Below are positions 53,167-61,397 of a DNA stretch of 64,000 bases, piece by piece (positions within the stretch are counted from its first letter, which is position 1; each line of letters starts with the position of its first letter). Under the pieces are notes generated by a model. It searched no databases. It worked only from the letters and a program-made list of their open reading frames with translations, and was not told where the DNA came from. Origin of the DNA: Microlunatus parietis (GTDB lineage: Bacteria; Actinomycetota; Actinomycetes; Propionibacteriales; Propionibacteriaceae); contig NZ_JACCBU010000001.1 of the NCBI RefSeq assembly GCF_013407955.1, forward strand, positions 1,364,001-1,428,000, given 5' to 3'. The position numbers and the translations under genes were made by a program.

Positions 53167-53397
53167 GGTCGGCTGGGGCAGGGTCGATGGGACTCGGGCC
53201 TCGACCGGGGGCCAGGACCAGTTCAGGCCTGATCCGACTCCACTGTCCGGTGGCCACGGACCGCGCGCGGGCCGGACCTGCTCGACGGTCAGGACCCGCC
53301 GGCCTGCACGGCAGCCAGTCCGAGCACTTCCGCTATCGATTCGAGCGCACCCGTGACTCTGCGCGGATTCCGCCGGCGCGACGCCCCGTCTGTGATC
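53167..53397. repeat. Right copy of the end module of the array
   Basis: It shares GGTCGGCTGGG, GTCGATGGGACTCGGGCC, CCGAGCAC then CGCTATCG, and ACCCGTGACTCTGC with the left copy. It closes the array just before the MFS gene stop (53409). Confidence 0.7.
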
Positions 53398-53408
53398 GAC
53401 AAGTCGGG

Positions 53409-54719
53409 TCATTCCTCCGCGCCCGTGTGCAGGTCGGGCAGCTCGCGCATCGTCCAGAACCGTCCGGTGACGACGAAGGCGGCTGCGCCGAGCTGACCAG
53501 TGGCGGCGATCCATAGGGTCGGTACCACGCCCAGCGTGGCGCCGAGCGCCCCGGCCAGCAGGGCGGCGAGTGGCATCACGCCCCAGACGACGAAGCGGAC
53601 CGAGGCGTTCATCCGGCCGAGCAGCCGGGCCGGCGTGATCCGCTGCCGGAACGTCACCTGGGTGATGTTGTAGAGCAGGGCGGTGAAGGTGCCGACGAAG
53701 AACTGCGCCACGAGCAACGGGAACGCGACCGCCGGCACCAACGCGGCGAGCGGCACCAGCAGGCCGATCACACTGAAGCCGATCGCACTGACCGGGATCG
53801 CCCTCGCCTCCCCGATCAGCCGGACGATCCGAGGGGTCACCACGGCACCGAGCAGCCCGCCGACCGATCCGAGGGAGAACACGATGCCCATCGCCTGCGG
53901 CGTGAAACCCAACTCTCGAAGGAGAAGCAGCGGCAGCAGCGTCACCGAGATCGTGTTGAAGAAGTTGGACACGCCGGTGGTGCCGACGATGCGGCGCAGC
54001 AGCGGCTCGCTGAACACGAACCGCAGTCCCTCCCCGATCTCGCGCAGGATCGGGCCATGATCATCACGCGGGCGCCGCTCCTCGTGATCATGAGTAAGGC
54101 TCAACGCGAGCACCGACACCAGGTAGGTGCCGGCGGTGGCGATCATGGCGAGCGGCGCCGTGATCAACCCGATCAGCCAGCCGCCGACACCGGGCCCGGC
54201 GATGTTCGCGAGTTCGTACGTCGCCTGCAGCTTGCCGTTCGCCTCGGCGATCTGCCGCGGCCTGACCAGGGCCGGGACGATGCTCTGGTACGACACGTCG
54301 AAGAACACCGACGCGACTCCGACGATGCCGGCCACGATGATCAACTGCCAGAGCTGGAGCAGGCCGGCCAGCCAGAGCAGCGGTACGCAGGCCAGGGCGA
54401 CCACGCGAACCAGATCGGCGATGATCATGACCTGACGCTTGCGCAGCCGGTCGATCCACACCCCCGCCGGCAGCCCGACGACCAGGAACGCGGCGACGTT
54501 CGCGGCATTCAGTACGCCGACCTCGAACGCACCCGCGCCGAGCAGCAGCACGGCGAGGACCGGAATCGCGAGCTCGGAGATCTGCGCGCCGAACTGGGCG
54601 AACGCCTGGCCGCCCCACAGCGTCAGGAAGTTGCGATCCCGCCACAGCGATCCGTCGCCACCCTCCGCCGGAATCGCATCACCCTCGGTCGCGCCGGACC
54701 GCGGCAGTGATTGAGACAT
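53409..54719 (-). CDS. MFS transporter (EntS/macrolide-efflux type)
   Basis: This 436-residue protein has 12 helices and the MFS_3 pattern: FLTLWGGQAFAQFGAQISELA at the first helix, GVWIDRLRKRQVMI in loop 2-3 and a long central loop. Members export drugs, siderophores or macrolides. It is divergent from a wHTH regulator, and one of two operator copies covers its start codon, so repression by that regulator is likely. Confidence 0.9.
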   Translation of the reverse strand: MSQSLPRSGATEGDAIPAEGGDGSLWRDRNFLTLWGGQAFAQFGAQISELAIPVLAVLLLGAGAFEVGVLNAANVAAFLVVGLPAGVWIDRLRKRQVMIIADLVRVVALACVPLLWLAGLLQLWQLIIVAGIVGVASVFFDVSYQSIVPALVRPRQIAEANGKLQATYELANIAGPGVGGWLIGLITAPLAMIATAGTYLVSVLALSLTHDHEERRPRDDHGPILREIGEGLRFVFSEPLLRRIVGTTGVSNFFNTISVTLLPLLLLRELGFTPQAMGIVFSLGSVGGLLGAVVTPRIVRLIGEARAIPVSAIGFSVIGLLVPLAALVPAVAFPLLVAQFFVGTFTALLYNITQVTFRQRITPARLLGRMNASVRFVVWGVMPLAALLAGALGATLGVVPTLWIAATGQLGAAAFVVTGRFWTMRELPDLHTGAEE

Positions 54720-54765
54720 GCCAATCAGTCTGCAAGGACCGATTGAGACTTGTCAATCAGTCCTT
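54709..54765. promoter_or_regulatory. Two tandem operators between MFS and wHTH genes
   Basis: GATTGAGACATGCCAATC (54709-54726) and GATTGAGACTTGTCAATC (54741-54758) are near-identical dyads 32 bp apart, about three helical turns. The second is the core of a larger dyad, AAGGACCGATTGA (54734-54746) with TCAATCAGTCCTT (54753-54765), one mismatch. The first overlaps the MFS start codon (54717-54719). Confidence 0.75.
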
Positions 54766-54778
54766 GTAGGCTGCCGGC

Positions 54779-55279
54779 ATGGCGGTGGCCGAGGAGGAGG
54801 CACGGATCCGGGCGCTCAGCTCGCCGGTGCGGTTGCGCGTGCTGCGCCTGTGCGCCTTCGAATCCCGTACCAACAAGGAACTCGCCGAACTCCTCGACGT
54901 CAATCCCGGCACGATGCTGCACCACGTCCGTTCCCTCGTCAGCACCGGCTATCTGGTGGCCGAGCCGGAGCGCGCCGGCAACCAGGGAGCCCGCGAGGTC
55001 CCCTACCGGGCGACCGGGCTGTCCTGGCGGACACCGATCCCGAACGGCTCCTACGTCCTCGTCGAGACGTTCCTGCAGCAGATCGACGGCGTCCCGCCCG
55101 ACGAGCTCGACGTCACCTGGCTCGGCCTCAAGCTCAACGCCGAGCACAAGATCGAATTCCAGGAACGCCTGTATGCGCTGGTGAACGAGTTCAAGGAACG
55201 CGGCCCGGACCCCGACGGCGACACCTATTCGCTGTTCGCCGCGCTGCACCCCGACCGCAACCCGCCCGCTCCCCGCTGA
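54779..55279 (+). CDS. ArsR-like winged-helix regulator
   Basis: This 166-residue protein has a winged-helix domain (SPVRLRVLRLCAFESRTNKELAELLDV region, quoted in part: RTNKELAELLDV, TMLHHVRSLVSTGYL). The C-terminal 90 residues are helical and probably bind a ligand or dimerise. No Cys metal site is present, so it is a non-metal sensor. It is divergent from the MFS exporter; the paired dyads in the gap suggest auto- and co-repression. Confidence 0.85.
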   Translation: MAVAEEEARIRALSSPVRLRVLRLCAFESRTNKELAELLDVNPGTMLHHVRSLVSTGYLVAEPERAGNQGAREVPYRATGLSWRTPIPNGSYVLVETFLQQIDGVPPDELDVTWLGLKLNAEHKIEFQERLYALVNEFKERGPDPDGDTYSLFAALHPDRNPPAPR

Positions 55280-55298
55280 GCCGCAGAAGGGTCGGATC

Positions 55299-55586
55299 AT
55301 GGTGACCGGAATCGTGGTGATGGCGGACTACCACGCCGACCCCGTCTGGGCTGCGGACGAGCAGGGCCGGCCGGGGCCGATGCTGGACCTGGACGGGCTG
55401 CCCGCCTCGGATCGGTTGAAGGCCGACTTGCGTGCGTGGGCGGCCGAGTTCGACGGGCTTGCCGCCACGGACTACGCGTGGCCCGACCATGATCAGGAGC
55501 AGCGCTGGATCAGGGCCGGCCGCGGGCTCGCCGATCGGCTGGCCCGCGAACTAGGGCCGGAGTTCCGGGTGCACTATCGCGGCTGA
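55299..55586 (+). CDS. Small conserved-type protein, unknown function
   Basis: This 95-residue soluble protein starts GIVVMADYHADPVWAADE and has LPASDRLKADLRAWAAEFDGL. I recall similar small actinobacterial proteins, all without function. The ATG at 55299 follows AAGGG; ATG 55320 is possible. Its last 36 bp overlap the end of the convergent MMPL gene. Confidence 0.6.
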   Translation: MVTGIVVMADYHADPVWAADEQGRPGPMLDLDGLPASDRLKADLRAWAAEFDGLAATDYAWPDHDQEQRWIRAGRGLADRLARELGPEFRVHYRG

Positions 55587-57815
55587 TCCCCTCTTCTCGG
55601 GTACGGACTCGTCGAGGCCGAACCGGGCGTGGACGGGGCGCAGGAACCGCGGCAGCCACCAGTTGGCCCGGCCGGCCAGCCGCATCGAGGCGGGCAGCAG
55701 GACCGCGCGGAGCAGGGTGGCGTCGACGATGATCGCGACCGCGGTGCCGACGCCGATCAGCTGCAGGTAGCTGACCTCGGCGGTGGCGTAGAGCAGGAAG
55801 GTCAGGGCGAGGATCGCGGCGGCGGTGCTGACCAGGGGCCCGCTGCGCTGCAGGCCGACCAGGACGGACCGCCGGGTGTCACCGGTGCGCTCGTACTCCT
55901 CCCGGATCCGGGCGATCAGGAACACCTCGTAGTCCATCGACAGGCCGTAGACGATGCAGAACATCAAGATCGGGAAGGTCAGGTTGACGTCGCCGGTCGG
56001 TGTGAAGCCGAGCAGCCCGGCCAGCGCTCCGTCCTGGAACCCGACCACGATCACGCCGGCCATCACGGCCAGGCTGAGCAGGTTGAGCACCGTCGCCTTG
56101 ACCGGGATCAGCAGGCTGCCCGACATCAGGAACAAGATCACGAAGGTGACGGCGATGATCAAGGCGGCGAGCGGCGGCACCCATTGCGCCAGTACGGTCT
56201 CGAAGTCCACGAGCTCGGCCGGGAAACCGCCGACCAGCACCGATGCCGGCGCCGGTACGGCACGCACCGCCGCGACCAGGTCCGACGACGAACGCTCCAG
56301 CGCCGCCTGGGCGGGGATCGCCGCGATCCAGGCCGAGCCGGCGCTCGCATAGCGCCCGGAGTCCGCCGCCGGACCGGCGATCCGCTCACCACCGATGTAG
56401 CTGCCGGTGACCGCGTTGACCCGCACGATGCCGTCGACCCGGGACAGGTCCCGGGCATAGCCGTCGATCGCCGCATCCCGGTCCGGCGACTCGGGCAGGG
56501 CCGGCAGCACCACGGCCAGGGCGTCCTGCGGTTCGGCGACGAACTCGGCCCGCATCGTGTCGTACGCGGCGCGGGCCGACGAGACATCGGCGGACAGGAT
56601 CCGGTCGTCCGGAGGACCGGGCCGGAAGCCGAGCGCGGGTGCCGCCAGCAGGCCGACCAGGGCCAGCGCGGCGAGCCCGTACCTGATCGGGCGTTGCATC
56701 ACCCGCTCCCCGGTCCGATACCAGAACCCGCGCTCCACCGGCGCGCTCCGGCCGCCGCGGCGGGCGAACCGCGGGCCAAAGATGATCATGGTCGCCGGCA
56801 GGATGACCAGAGTGCCGACCAGCGCGCTGGCGACCACCAGCACGCCGGCATAGCCGAACGAGCGCAGGAAGGCGTACGGGAACAGCATCAGCACCGCGAC
56901 CGAGGCGGCGACAGTCAGTCCGCTGAACAGCACCGTGCGGCCGGCGGACCGTACGGTGTCGATCACCGCGGTCCGAATCTCCGCTCCGGCGGCGAGTTCC
57001 TCGCGGAACCGGGCGATCAGGAACAGGCTGTAGTCGACCCCGAGCGCCAGCCCCATCACGAGTGTGATGTTCGCCGCGAACGTGGACACCTCGGTGATCA
57101 TGGCCAGCCCGCGCAGCGCGGCCAGCGTGCCGATGATCGAGAACAGGCCGACGGCCAGCGTCGCCAGCGCCGGCACCACCCGGCGGAAGACGATGATCAG
57201 CAGCACCAGCAGCAGCGGCACGATGATCAGCTCGGCGCGCAGGAAGTCCGCCCTGGCCTGATCACCAATCTGGGCCGAGATCGCCTCGCCGCCGGCCACC
57301 TCGACGCCGATCGCGGGAAGCTCTCGGGTGAAGCCGGGGATGATCGTCTCGCTCAGTCGTTGCCGCGTCTCGGTCGGGTCGCCGTCCAGCCAGGCCAAGA
57401 TCACGGCCCGCCCGCCGTCCTCGCTGCGCAAGGTCGGATCCCCTCCGGTGGACCAGTACGACCAGACGTCCCGGATCCCCGGCACGGCGCCGAGTTCGGC
57501 GGCGACGTCGGTCGCGGCCCGGGACACGCCCGGATCGTCGACCGTGCCGTCGCGGGCCGTCACCAGCAGCACCAGGTTCGCGCTGTTCGTGTCGAACTCC
57601 CCGACCAGGACCTCCTGGGCCCGGACCGACTCGGTCCCCGGCGCCTCCCACAGGGATAGCGTCAGCGCGCCCAGCGCGCCGGCGGCGGCGACGCCGAGCA
57701 GGACCGTCGCGGCGACCGCCGCCGCGAGCGTGAGGCGAGCATGCCCGGCGACCAGACCGGCCCAGCGAGTCAGGGCGCCAGGTCGATCGGGGGACGTGCG
57801 GGTCGGCGTTGCCAT
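55551..57815 (-). CDS. MMPL-family RND transporter
   Basis: This 754-residue protein has 12 helices in two halves, each with a large outside loop after its first helix, as in MmpL proteins. The motif G-L-A-L-G-V-D-Y-S-L-F-L in half one and Y-G-L-S-M-D-Y-E-V-F-L in half two carry the proton-relay Asp-Tyr pairs. Actinobacterial members export lipids or drugs. GGAGGAACC precedes the ATG. It is divergent from a TetR gene with two operators. Confidence 0.92.
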   Translation of the reverse strand: MATPTRTSPDRPGALTRWAGLVAGHARLTLAAAVAATVLLGVAAAGALGALTLSLWEAPGTESVRAQEVLVGEFDTNSANLVLLVTARDGTVDDPGVSRAATDVAAELGAVPGIRDVWSYWSTGGDPTLRSEDGGRAVILAWLDGDPTETRQRLSETIIPGFTRELPAIGVEVAGGEAISAQIGDQARADFLRAELIIVPLLLVLLIIVFRRVVPALATLAVGLFSIIGTLAALRGLAMITEVSTFAANITLVMGLALGVDYSLFLIARFREELAAGAEIRTAVIDTVRSAGRTVLFSGLTVAASVAVLMLFPYAFLRSFGYAGVLVVASALVGTLVILPATMIIFGPRFARRGGRSAPVERGFWYRTGERVMQRPIRYGLAALALVGLLAAPALGFRPGPPDDRILSADVSSARAAYDTMRAEFVAEPQDALAVVLPALPESPDRDAAIDGYARDLSRVDGIVRVNAVTGSYIGGERIAGPAADSGRYASAGSAWIAAIPAQAALERSSSDLVAAVRAVPAPASVLVGGFPAELVDFETVLAQWVPPLAALIIAVTFVILFLMSGSLLIPVKATVLNLLSLAVMAGVIVVGFQDGALAGLLGFTPTGDVNLTFPILMFCIVYGLSMDYEVFLIARIREEYERTGDTRRSVLVGLQRSGPLVSTAAAILALTFLLYATAEVSYLQLIGVGTAVAIIVDATLLRAVLLPASMRLAGRANWWLPRFLRPVHARFGLDESVPEKRGSAAIVHPELRP

Positions 57816-57844
57816 GGTTCCTCCGGGGCATCGAGACGTAACAT

Positions 57845-57887
57845 GAGCAAGTGCTCGCATTGCAGAATACGAGCAATTACTCGCATT
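57845..57887. promoter_or_regulatory. Paired TetR operators upstream of MMPL and TetR
   Basis: GAGCAAGTGCTCGCATT (57845-57861) and GAGCAATTACTCGCATT (57871-57887) are direct repeats with 15 of 17 matches, 26 bp apart. Each contains a dyad (GAGCA-AG-TGCTC; CGAG-CAATTA-CTCG). They lie in the 92-bp divergent gap. Confidence 0.75.
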
Positions 57888-57907
57888 TTCTAGAGGGAGG
57901 TCGAGGA

Positions 57908-58528
57908 ATGCCCGACGGAGCGCGCCCGGAGCGCCGGCGTCAGGAGCGCGGCGTGCGCCGGATGGAGCAGCTCCTCGACGCCGCCGCGGGGCTGTTCGCC
58001 GAGATCGGGTACGACAGCGCCACCACCAACAAGATCGCCGCCCGAGCCGGCGTCTCCCCCGGCACCCTGTACCAGTTCTTCTCCAGCAAGGAGGACATCG
58101 CGCAGGCGCTGGCCGACCGCTACATCCCGCAGCTGGAGCAGGCCCATCGCGACGCCACGTCGGGCGATCTCGACGCGCTCGGACCGGCCGACCTGGTCGA
58201 CCGGATCGTCGATCCGATCATCGCGATGAACGTCGCCAATCCCGGCATGAAGGACCTGATCGGGCGGTCCGAGCTACCGGAGCACATCATCGCCCCGGCC
58301 CGCCGGGTGCAGGCGGCGGTCGCCGGCCGGGTCGCCGAGGTGATCGGCCGCCAGCGTCCCGAGCTCGACGAGGCGGCCCGGCGGCGGTACGCGACGACCG
58401 TGCTCCGGCTCTTCGCGACGTTCGTGCCGCTGGCGGTGTCCGCGGGCGACGACGAGCGCGAGCAGGTGATCGCCGAGTTCAAGACGGTGCTGCGCGGCTA
58501 TCTGACCGAGGTGCTCGCCGCCGGCTGA
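57908..58528 (+). CDS. TetR-family transcriptional regulator of the MMPL exporter
   Basis: This 206-residue protein has a TetR HTH (KIAARAGVSPGTLYQFFSSKED near 41-62) and a helical ligand domain. ATG 57908 is preceded by GGGAGGTCGAGGA. An upstream in-frame start would run into the operator sites. Probably represses the divergent MMPL gene and itself. Confidence 0.9.
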   Translation: MPDGARPERRRQERGVRRMEQLLDAAAGLFAEIGYDSATTNKIAARAGVSPGTLYQFFSSKEDIAQALADRYIPQLEQAHRDATSGDLDALGPADLVDRIVDPIIAMNVANPGMKDLIGRSELPEHIIAPARRVQAAVAGRVAEVIGRQRPELDEAARRRYATTVLRLFATFVPLAVSAGDDEREQVIAEFKTVLRGYLTEVLAAG

Positions 58529-58660
58529 GACGCAGCGGCCGGTCACGAATCGTCGCTGCCCGCTCCGGTCCGAAGTTGATCATGGCCGACGGTCCAGTCC
58601 TGACCCGGCCGGTGTTTACCACCTGCTCGCTGGGGTAACGCATGCCGGAGAGGTGACGAC

Positions 58661-59524
58661 ATGGCGAATCAGCAATTTCCACCACAGCAACAGGACCCGC
58701 CGGGGCTGACCGAGCCGATGGAGCCCCGCCCGGACCACGGCGAGGAGAGTTACGTCGGCCACGACCGGCTCGCCGGGTGTTCGGCGTTGATCACCGGCGG
58801 CGACTCCGGCATCGGCCGGGCGGTCGCGCTCGCCTTCGCCCGCGAGGGCGCCGACGTCGCATTCACCTATCTGCCGGAGGAGCAGACCGACGCCGAGGCG
58901 ACCACTGAGTTGATCACGTCCACCGGCCGGCGCGCGGTGCCGATCGTGGCCGACCTGAGGGACCGCACCACCTGCGACCACGCCGTCGGCGTCGCCGTCG
59001 AACGGCTCGGCAAACTGGACATCCTGGTCAACAACGCGGGCTACCAGCAGGCCAGGAGCGGCGAGGGCATCGAGGCGGTCGACGACGAGCGGCTCGACCG
59101 CGTGATCAAGACCAACCTGTACGCGCTGTTCTGGGTCACCCGGGCCGCCGTACCGGAGCTCAAGCGGCACCGCGGTTGCGTGATCAACAACTCCTCGATC
59201 CAGGCGTACGAGCCGTCGACGACCCTGGTCGACTACGCGGCGACCAAGGCCGCGATCAACAACGCGACGGTCAACCTGGCTGCCGAGCTCGGCCCGCACG
59301 GGATCCGGGTCAACGCGGTGGCACCCGGCCCGATCTGGACCCCGCTGCAACCGGCCACCCAGGCGCCGGAGAAGGTCGAGAGCTTCGGCGCCAACACGCC
59401 GCTCGGCCGGGCCGGTCAGCCGGCCGAGGTAGCGCCGGCCTTCGTCTTCCTGGCCTCGCCGAAGGACGCGAGCTACGTCTCCGGCACGGTCCTCGGCGTC
59501 ACCGGCGGCAAGCCGGTGTTCTGA
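58661..59524 (+). CDS. Short-chain dehydrogenase (general-stress SDR type)
   Basis: This 287-residue SDR has a Gln/Pro-rich leader of about 40 residues typical of the YhdF/YghA/GsP39 group, then TGGDSGIGRA, NNAGYQ, the catalytic Ser in NNSSIQAY and Y-A-A-T-K. The C-terminus (SGTVLGVTGGKPVF) is canonical. The substrate is unknown. Its stop is 2 nt before the ATG of the TPP enzyme (TGATCATG), so the two are co-translated. Confidence 0.9.
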   Translation: MANQQFPPQQQDPPGLTEPMEPRPDHGEESYVGHDRLAGCSALITGGDSGIGRAVALAFAREGADVAFTYLPEEQTDAEATTELITSTGRRAVPIVADLRDRTTCDHAVGVAVERLGKLDILVNNAGYQQARSGEGIEAVDDERLDRVIKTNLYALFWVTRAAVPELKRHRGCVINNSSIQAYEPSTTLVDYAATKAAINNATVNLAAELGPHGIRVNAVAPGPIWTPLQPATQAPEKVESFGANTPLGRAGQPAEVAPAFVFLASPKDASYVSGTVLGVTGGKPVF

Positions 59525-59526
59525 TC

Positions 59527-61320
59527 ATGGCGAAGCAGACCGTCGGCGATTTCCTGCTGGCCCGGCTGCGCGACTGGGGCGTCGAGACCGTGTTCGGCTA
59601 TCCCGGCGACGGCATCAACGGGATCCTGGCCGCCTGGGGCCGGGCCGACAACCGGCCCCGGTTCGTGCAGTCCCGGCACGAGGAGATGAGTGCGTTCCAG
59701 GCGGTCGGCTATGCGAAGTTCACCGGCCGGGTCGGCGTCTGTGCGGCCACCTCCGGGCCCGGCGCGATCCACCTGCTGAACGGCCTTTACGACGCCAAAC
59801 TCGATCATGTCCCGGTGGTCGCGATCGTCGGCCAGACCGCGCGGTCGGCGATGGGCGGCGCCTATCAGCAGGAGACCGACCTGATCAGCCTGTTCAAGGA
59901 CGTGGCCAGCGACTACCAGCAGATGATCATGGTCCCGGAGCAGCTGCCGAACGTGCTGGACCGGGCGATCCGGGTCGCGTTGAGCCGGCGGGCACCGACG
60001 GCGGTGATCATTCCCGGCGACGTCCAGGAGCTCGAGTACACCGCGCCCTCGCACGCGTTCAAGATGGTGCCGTCCAGCCTCGGCGTCGACTGGCCGGCGA
60101 CACAGCCCGACGACGACGCGGTACGCCGAGCCGCCGAGGTCCTGAACGCCGGCGACCGGGTCGCGATCCTGGCCGGCAGCGGCGCGCGGGGGGCCAGGGC
60201 GGAGCTCCGGCAGGTGGCCGACGTACTCGGGGCCGGAGTCGCGAAAGCCTTGCTGGGCAAGGATGTCCTGTCCGACGAGTTGCCGTACGTGACTGGCTCG
60301 ATCGGCCTGCTGGGCACCCGGCCGAGCTACGAGTTGATGCAGGGCTGCGACACCCTGCTGACCGTCGGGTCGAGCTTCCCGTACAGCCAGTTCCTGCCCG
60401 AGTACGGGAAGGCGCGGGGCGTCCAGATCGACATCGATCCGGGCCTGATCGGCATGCGCTACCCGTACGAGGTGAATCTGGTCGGCGACGCCGCCGGCAC
60501 ACTCCGTGCCCTGCTGCCACTGCTGAAGGTCAAGACCGACCGGTCCTGGCGCGAGGAGATCGTGGCGGGCGTGACCCGCTGGCACGAGGTGTTGCGGGAC
60601 GAGGCGATGGTGCCGGCCGAACCCGTCAACCCGATGCGGCTGTTCACCGAGCTCAACCCGCGGCTGCCCGAGAACGTGATCATCACCGCCGATTCGGGCA
60701 CCGCCGCGAACTGGTACGCCCGGCACCTGCGCTTCACCGACAGCACCCGCGGCTCGCTGTCCGGGACGCTGGCGACGATGGGCCCCGGCGTCCCGTACGC
60801 CATCGGGGCGAAGTTCGGGCATCCGGACCGGCCGGTGATCGCCTTCGTCGGCGACGGGGCGATGCAGATGAACGGCCTCGCCGAACTGCTGACGATCAAG
60901 CACTACTGGGAACAGTGGCAGGATCCGCGGCTGGTGGTCGCCGTGCTGCACAACAACGATCTGAACCAGGTCACCTGGGAGTTGCGGGCGATGGGCGGCG
61001 CACCGAAGTTCGCCGAATCGCAGACGCTGCCGGAGTTCTCGTACGCGGGCTTCGCAGAGAGCCTCGGCTTCGAAGCGATCGCCGTCGACGACCCGGACGC
61101 GCTCGGCACGGCCTGGGACCGCGCCCTGACCGCCGACCGCCCGGCCCTGCTCGACGTCCGCGTCGATCCCGACATCCCGCCGATCCCGCCGCACACGACC
61201 CTGGAGCAGGCACTTCAGACCGCCGCATCGCTGGTCAAGGGCGACGAAGATCGTTGGGGCGTTCTGCGCAAGGGATTCCGTACCAAGCTTCAGGAGGTCC
61301 TCCCCCGCGCCGACTCCTGA
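59527..61320 (+). CDS. Thiamine-pyrophosphate enzyme (pyruvate oxidase-like, YdaP type)
   Basis: This 597-residue enzyme has the three TPP domains. The cofactor-activating Glu lies in SRHEEM (near 52), the TPP/Mg motif starts at G-D-G-A-M near 442 and ends with H-N-N-D-L-N. It resembles acetolactate synthase/pyruvate oxidase and the stress protein YdaP. Pairing with a stress-type SDR suggests a stationary-phase carbon bypass. Exact reaction (oxidase, decarboxylase or synthase) is unresolved. Confidence 0.88.
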   Translation: MAKQTVGDFLLARLRDWGVETVFGYPGDGINGILAAWGRADNRPRFVQSRHEEMSAFQAVGYAKFTGRVGVCAATSGPGAIHLLNGLYDAKLDHVPVVAIVGQTARSAMGGAYQQETDLISLFKDVASDYQQMIMVPEQLPNVLDRAIRVALSRRAPTAVIIPGDVQELEYTAPSHAFKMVPSSLGVDWPATQPDDDAVRRAAEVLNAGDRVAILAGSGARGARAELRQVADVLGAGVAKALLGKDVLSDELPYVTGSIGLLGTRPSYELMQGCDTLLTVGSSFPYSQFLPEYGKARGVQIDIDPGLIGMRYPYEVNLVGDAAGTLRALLPLLKVKTDRSWREEIVAGVTRWHEVLRDEAMVPAEPVNPMRLFTELNPRLPENVIITADSGTAANWYARHLRFTDSTRGSLSGTLATMGPGVPYAIGAKFGHPDRPVIAFVGDGAMQMNGLAELLTIKHYWEQWQDPRLVVAVLHNNDLNQVTWELRAMGGAPKFAESQTLPEFSYAGFAESLGFEAIAVDDPDALGTAWDRALTADRPALLDVRVDPDIPPIPPHTTLEQALQTAASLVKGDEDRWGVLRKGFRTKLQEVLPRADS

Positions 61321-61361
61321 CCGCCGCCGAGTCTCCGGATCCGCTGACCAGGCCCTACGAT

Positions 61362-61376
61362 GTGGGAACGGTGTCA
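61362..61376. promoter_or_regulatory. Half LacI-site upstream of the LacI gene
   Basis: GTGGGAACGGTGTCA contains TGGGAACG, the left half of the full site at 62503-62516. It is 22 bp before the LacI ATG and could allow weak autoregulation. Confidence 0.35.
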
Positions 61377-61397
61377 GATCCTTCAGAGGGGTGGAGC

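Larger units (their letters stand above)
51741..53397. repeat. Tandem repeat array of 142-bp and 122-bp units
   Basis: Nine copies of the anchor GAACACCCGG (one as GAAGACCCGG) lie at 51831, 52151, 52311, 52453, 52595, 52737, 52859, 53000 and 53122. Spacings are 320, 160, 142, 142, 142, 122, 141 and 122. The flanks CTGTGGGTGACCTCCAGCCGC and TGCCCCACTCA are conserved too (first part given without its last base elsewhere). Unit lengths are not multiples of three, so frames shift at each unit and a repeat protein is unlikely. No gene is seen in the stretch. Confidence 0.85.

Noticed and set aside
51741..53397. CRISPR-like array
   Set aside because: Units are 122-160 bp and similar throughout; there are no short identical repeats with unique spacers and no cas genes.
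51856..53514. Chain of overlapping minus-strand frames with repeated MGHVRPG-type peptides
   Set aside because: They follow the repeat units, but the 142/122-bp period shifts frame in each unit and the codon pattern does not fit real genes; treated as non-coding.
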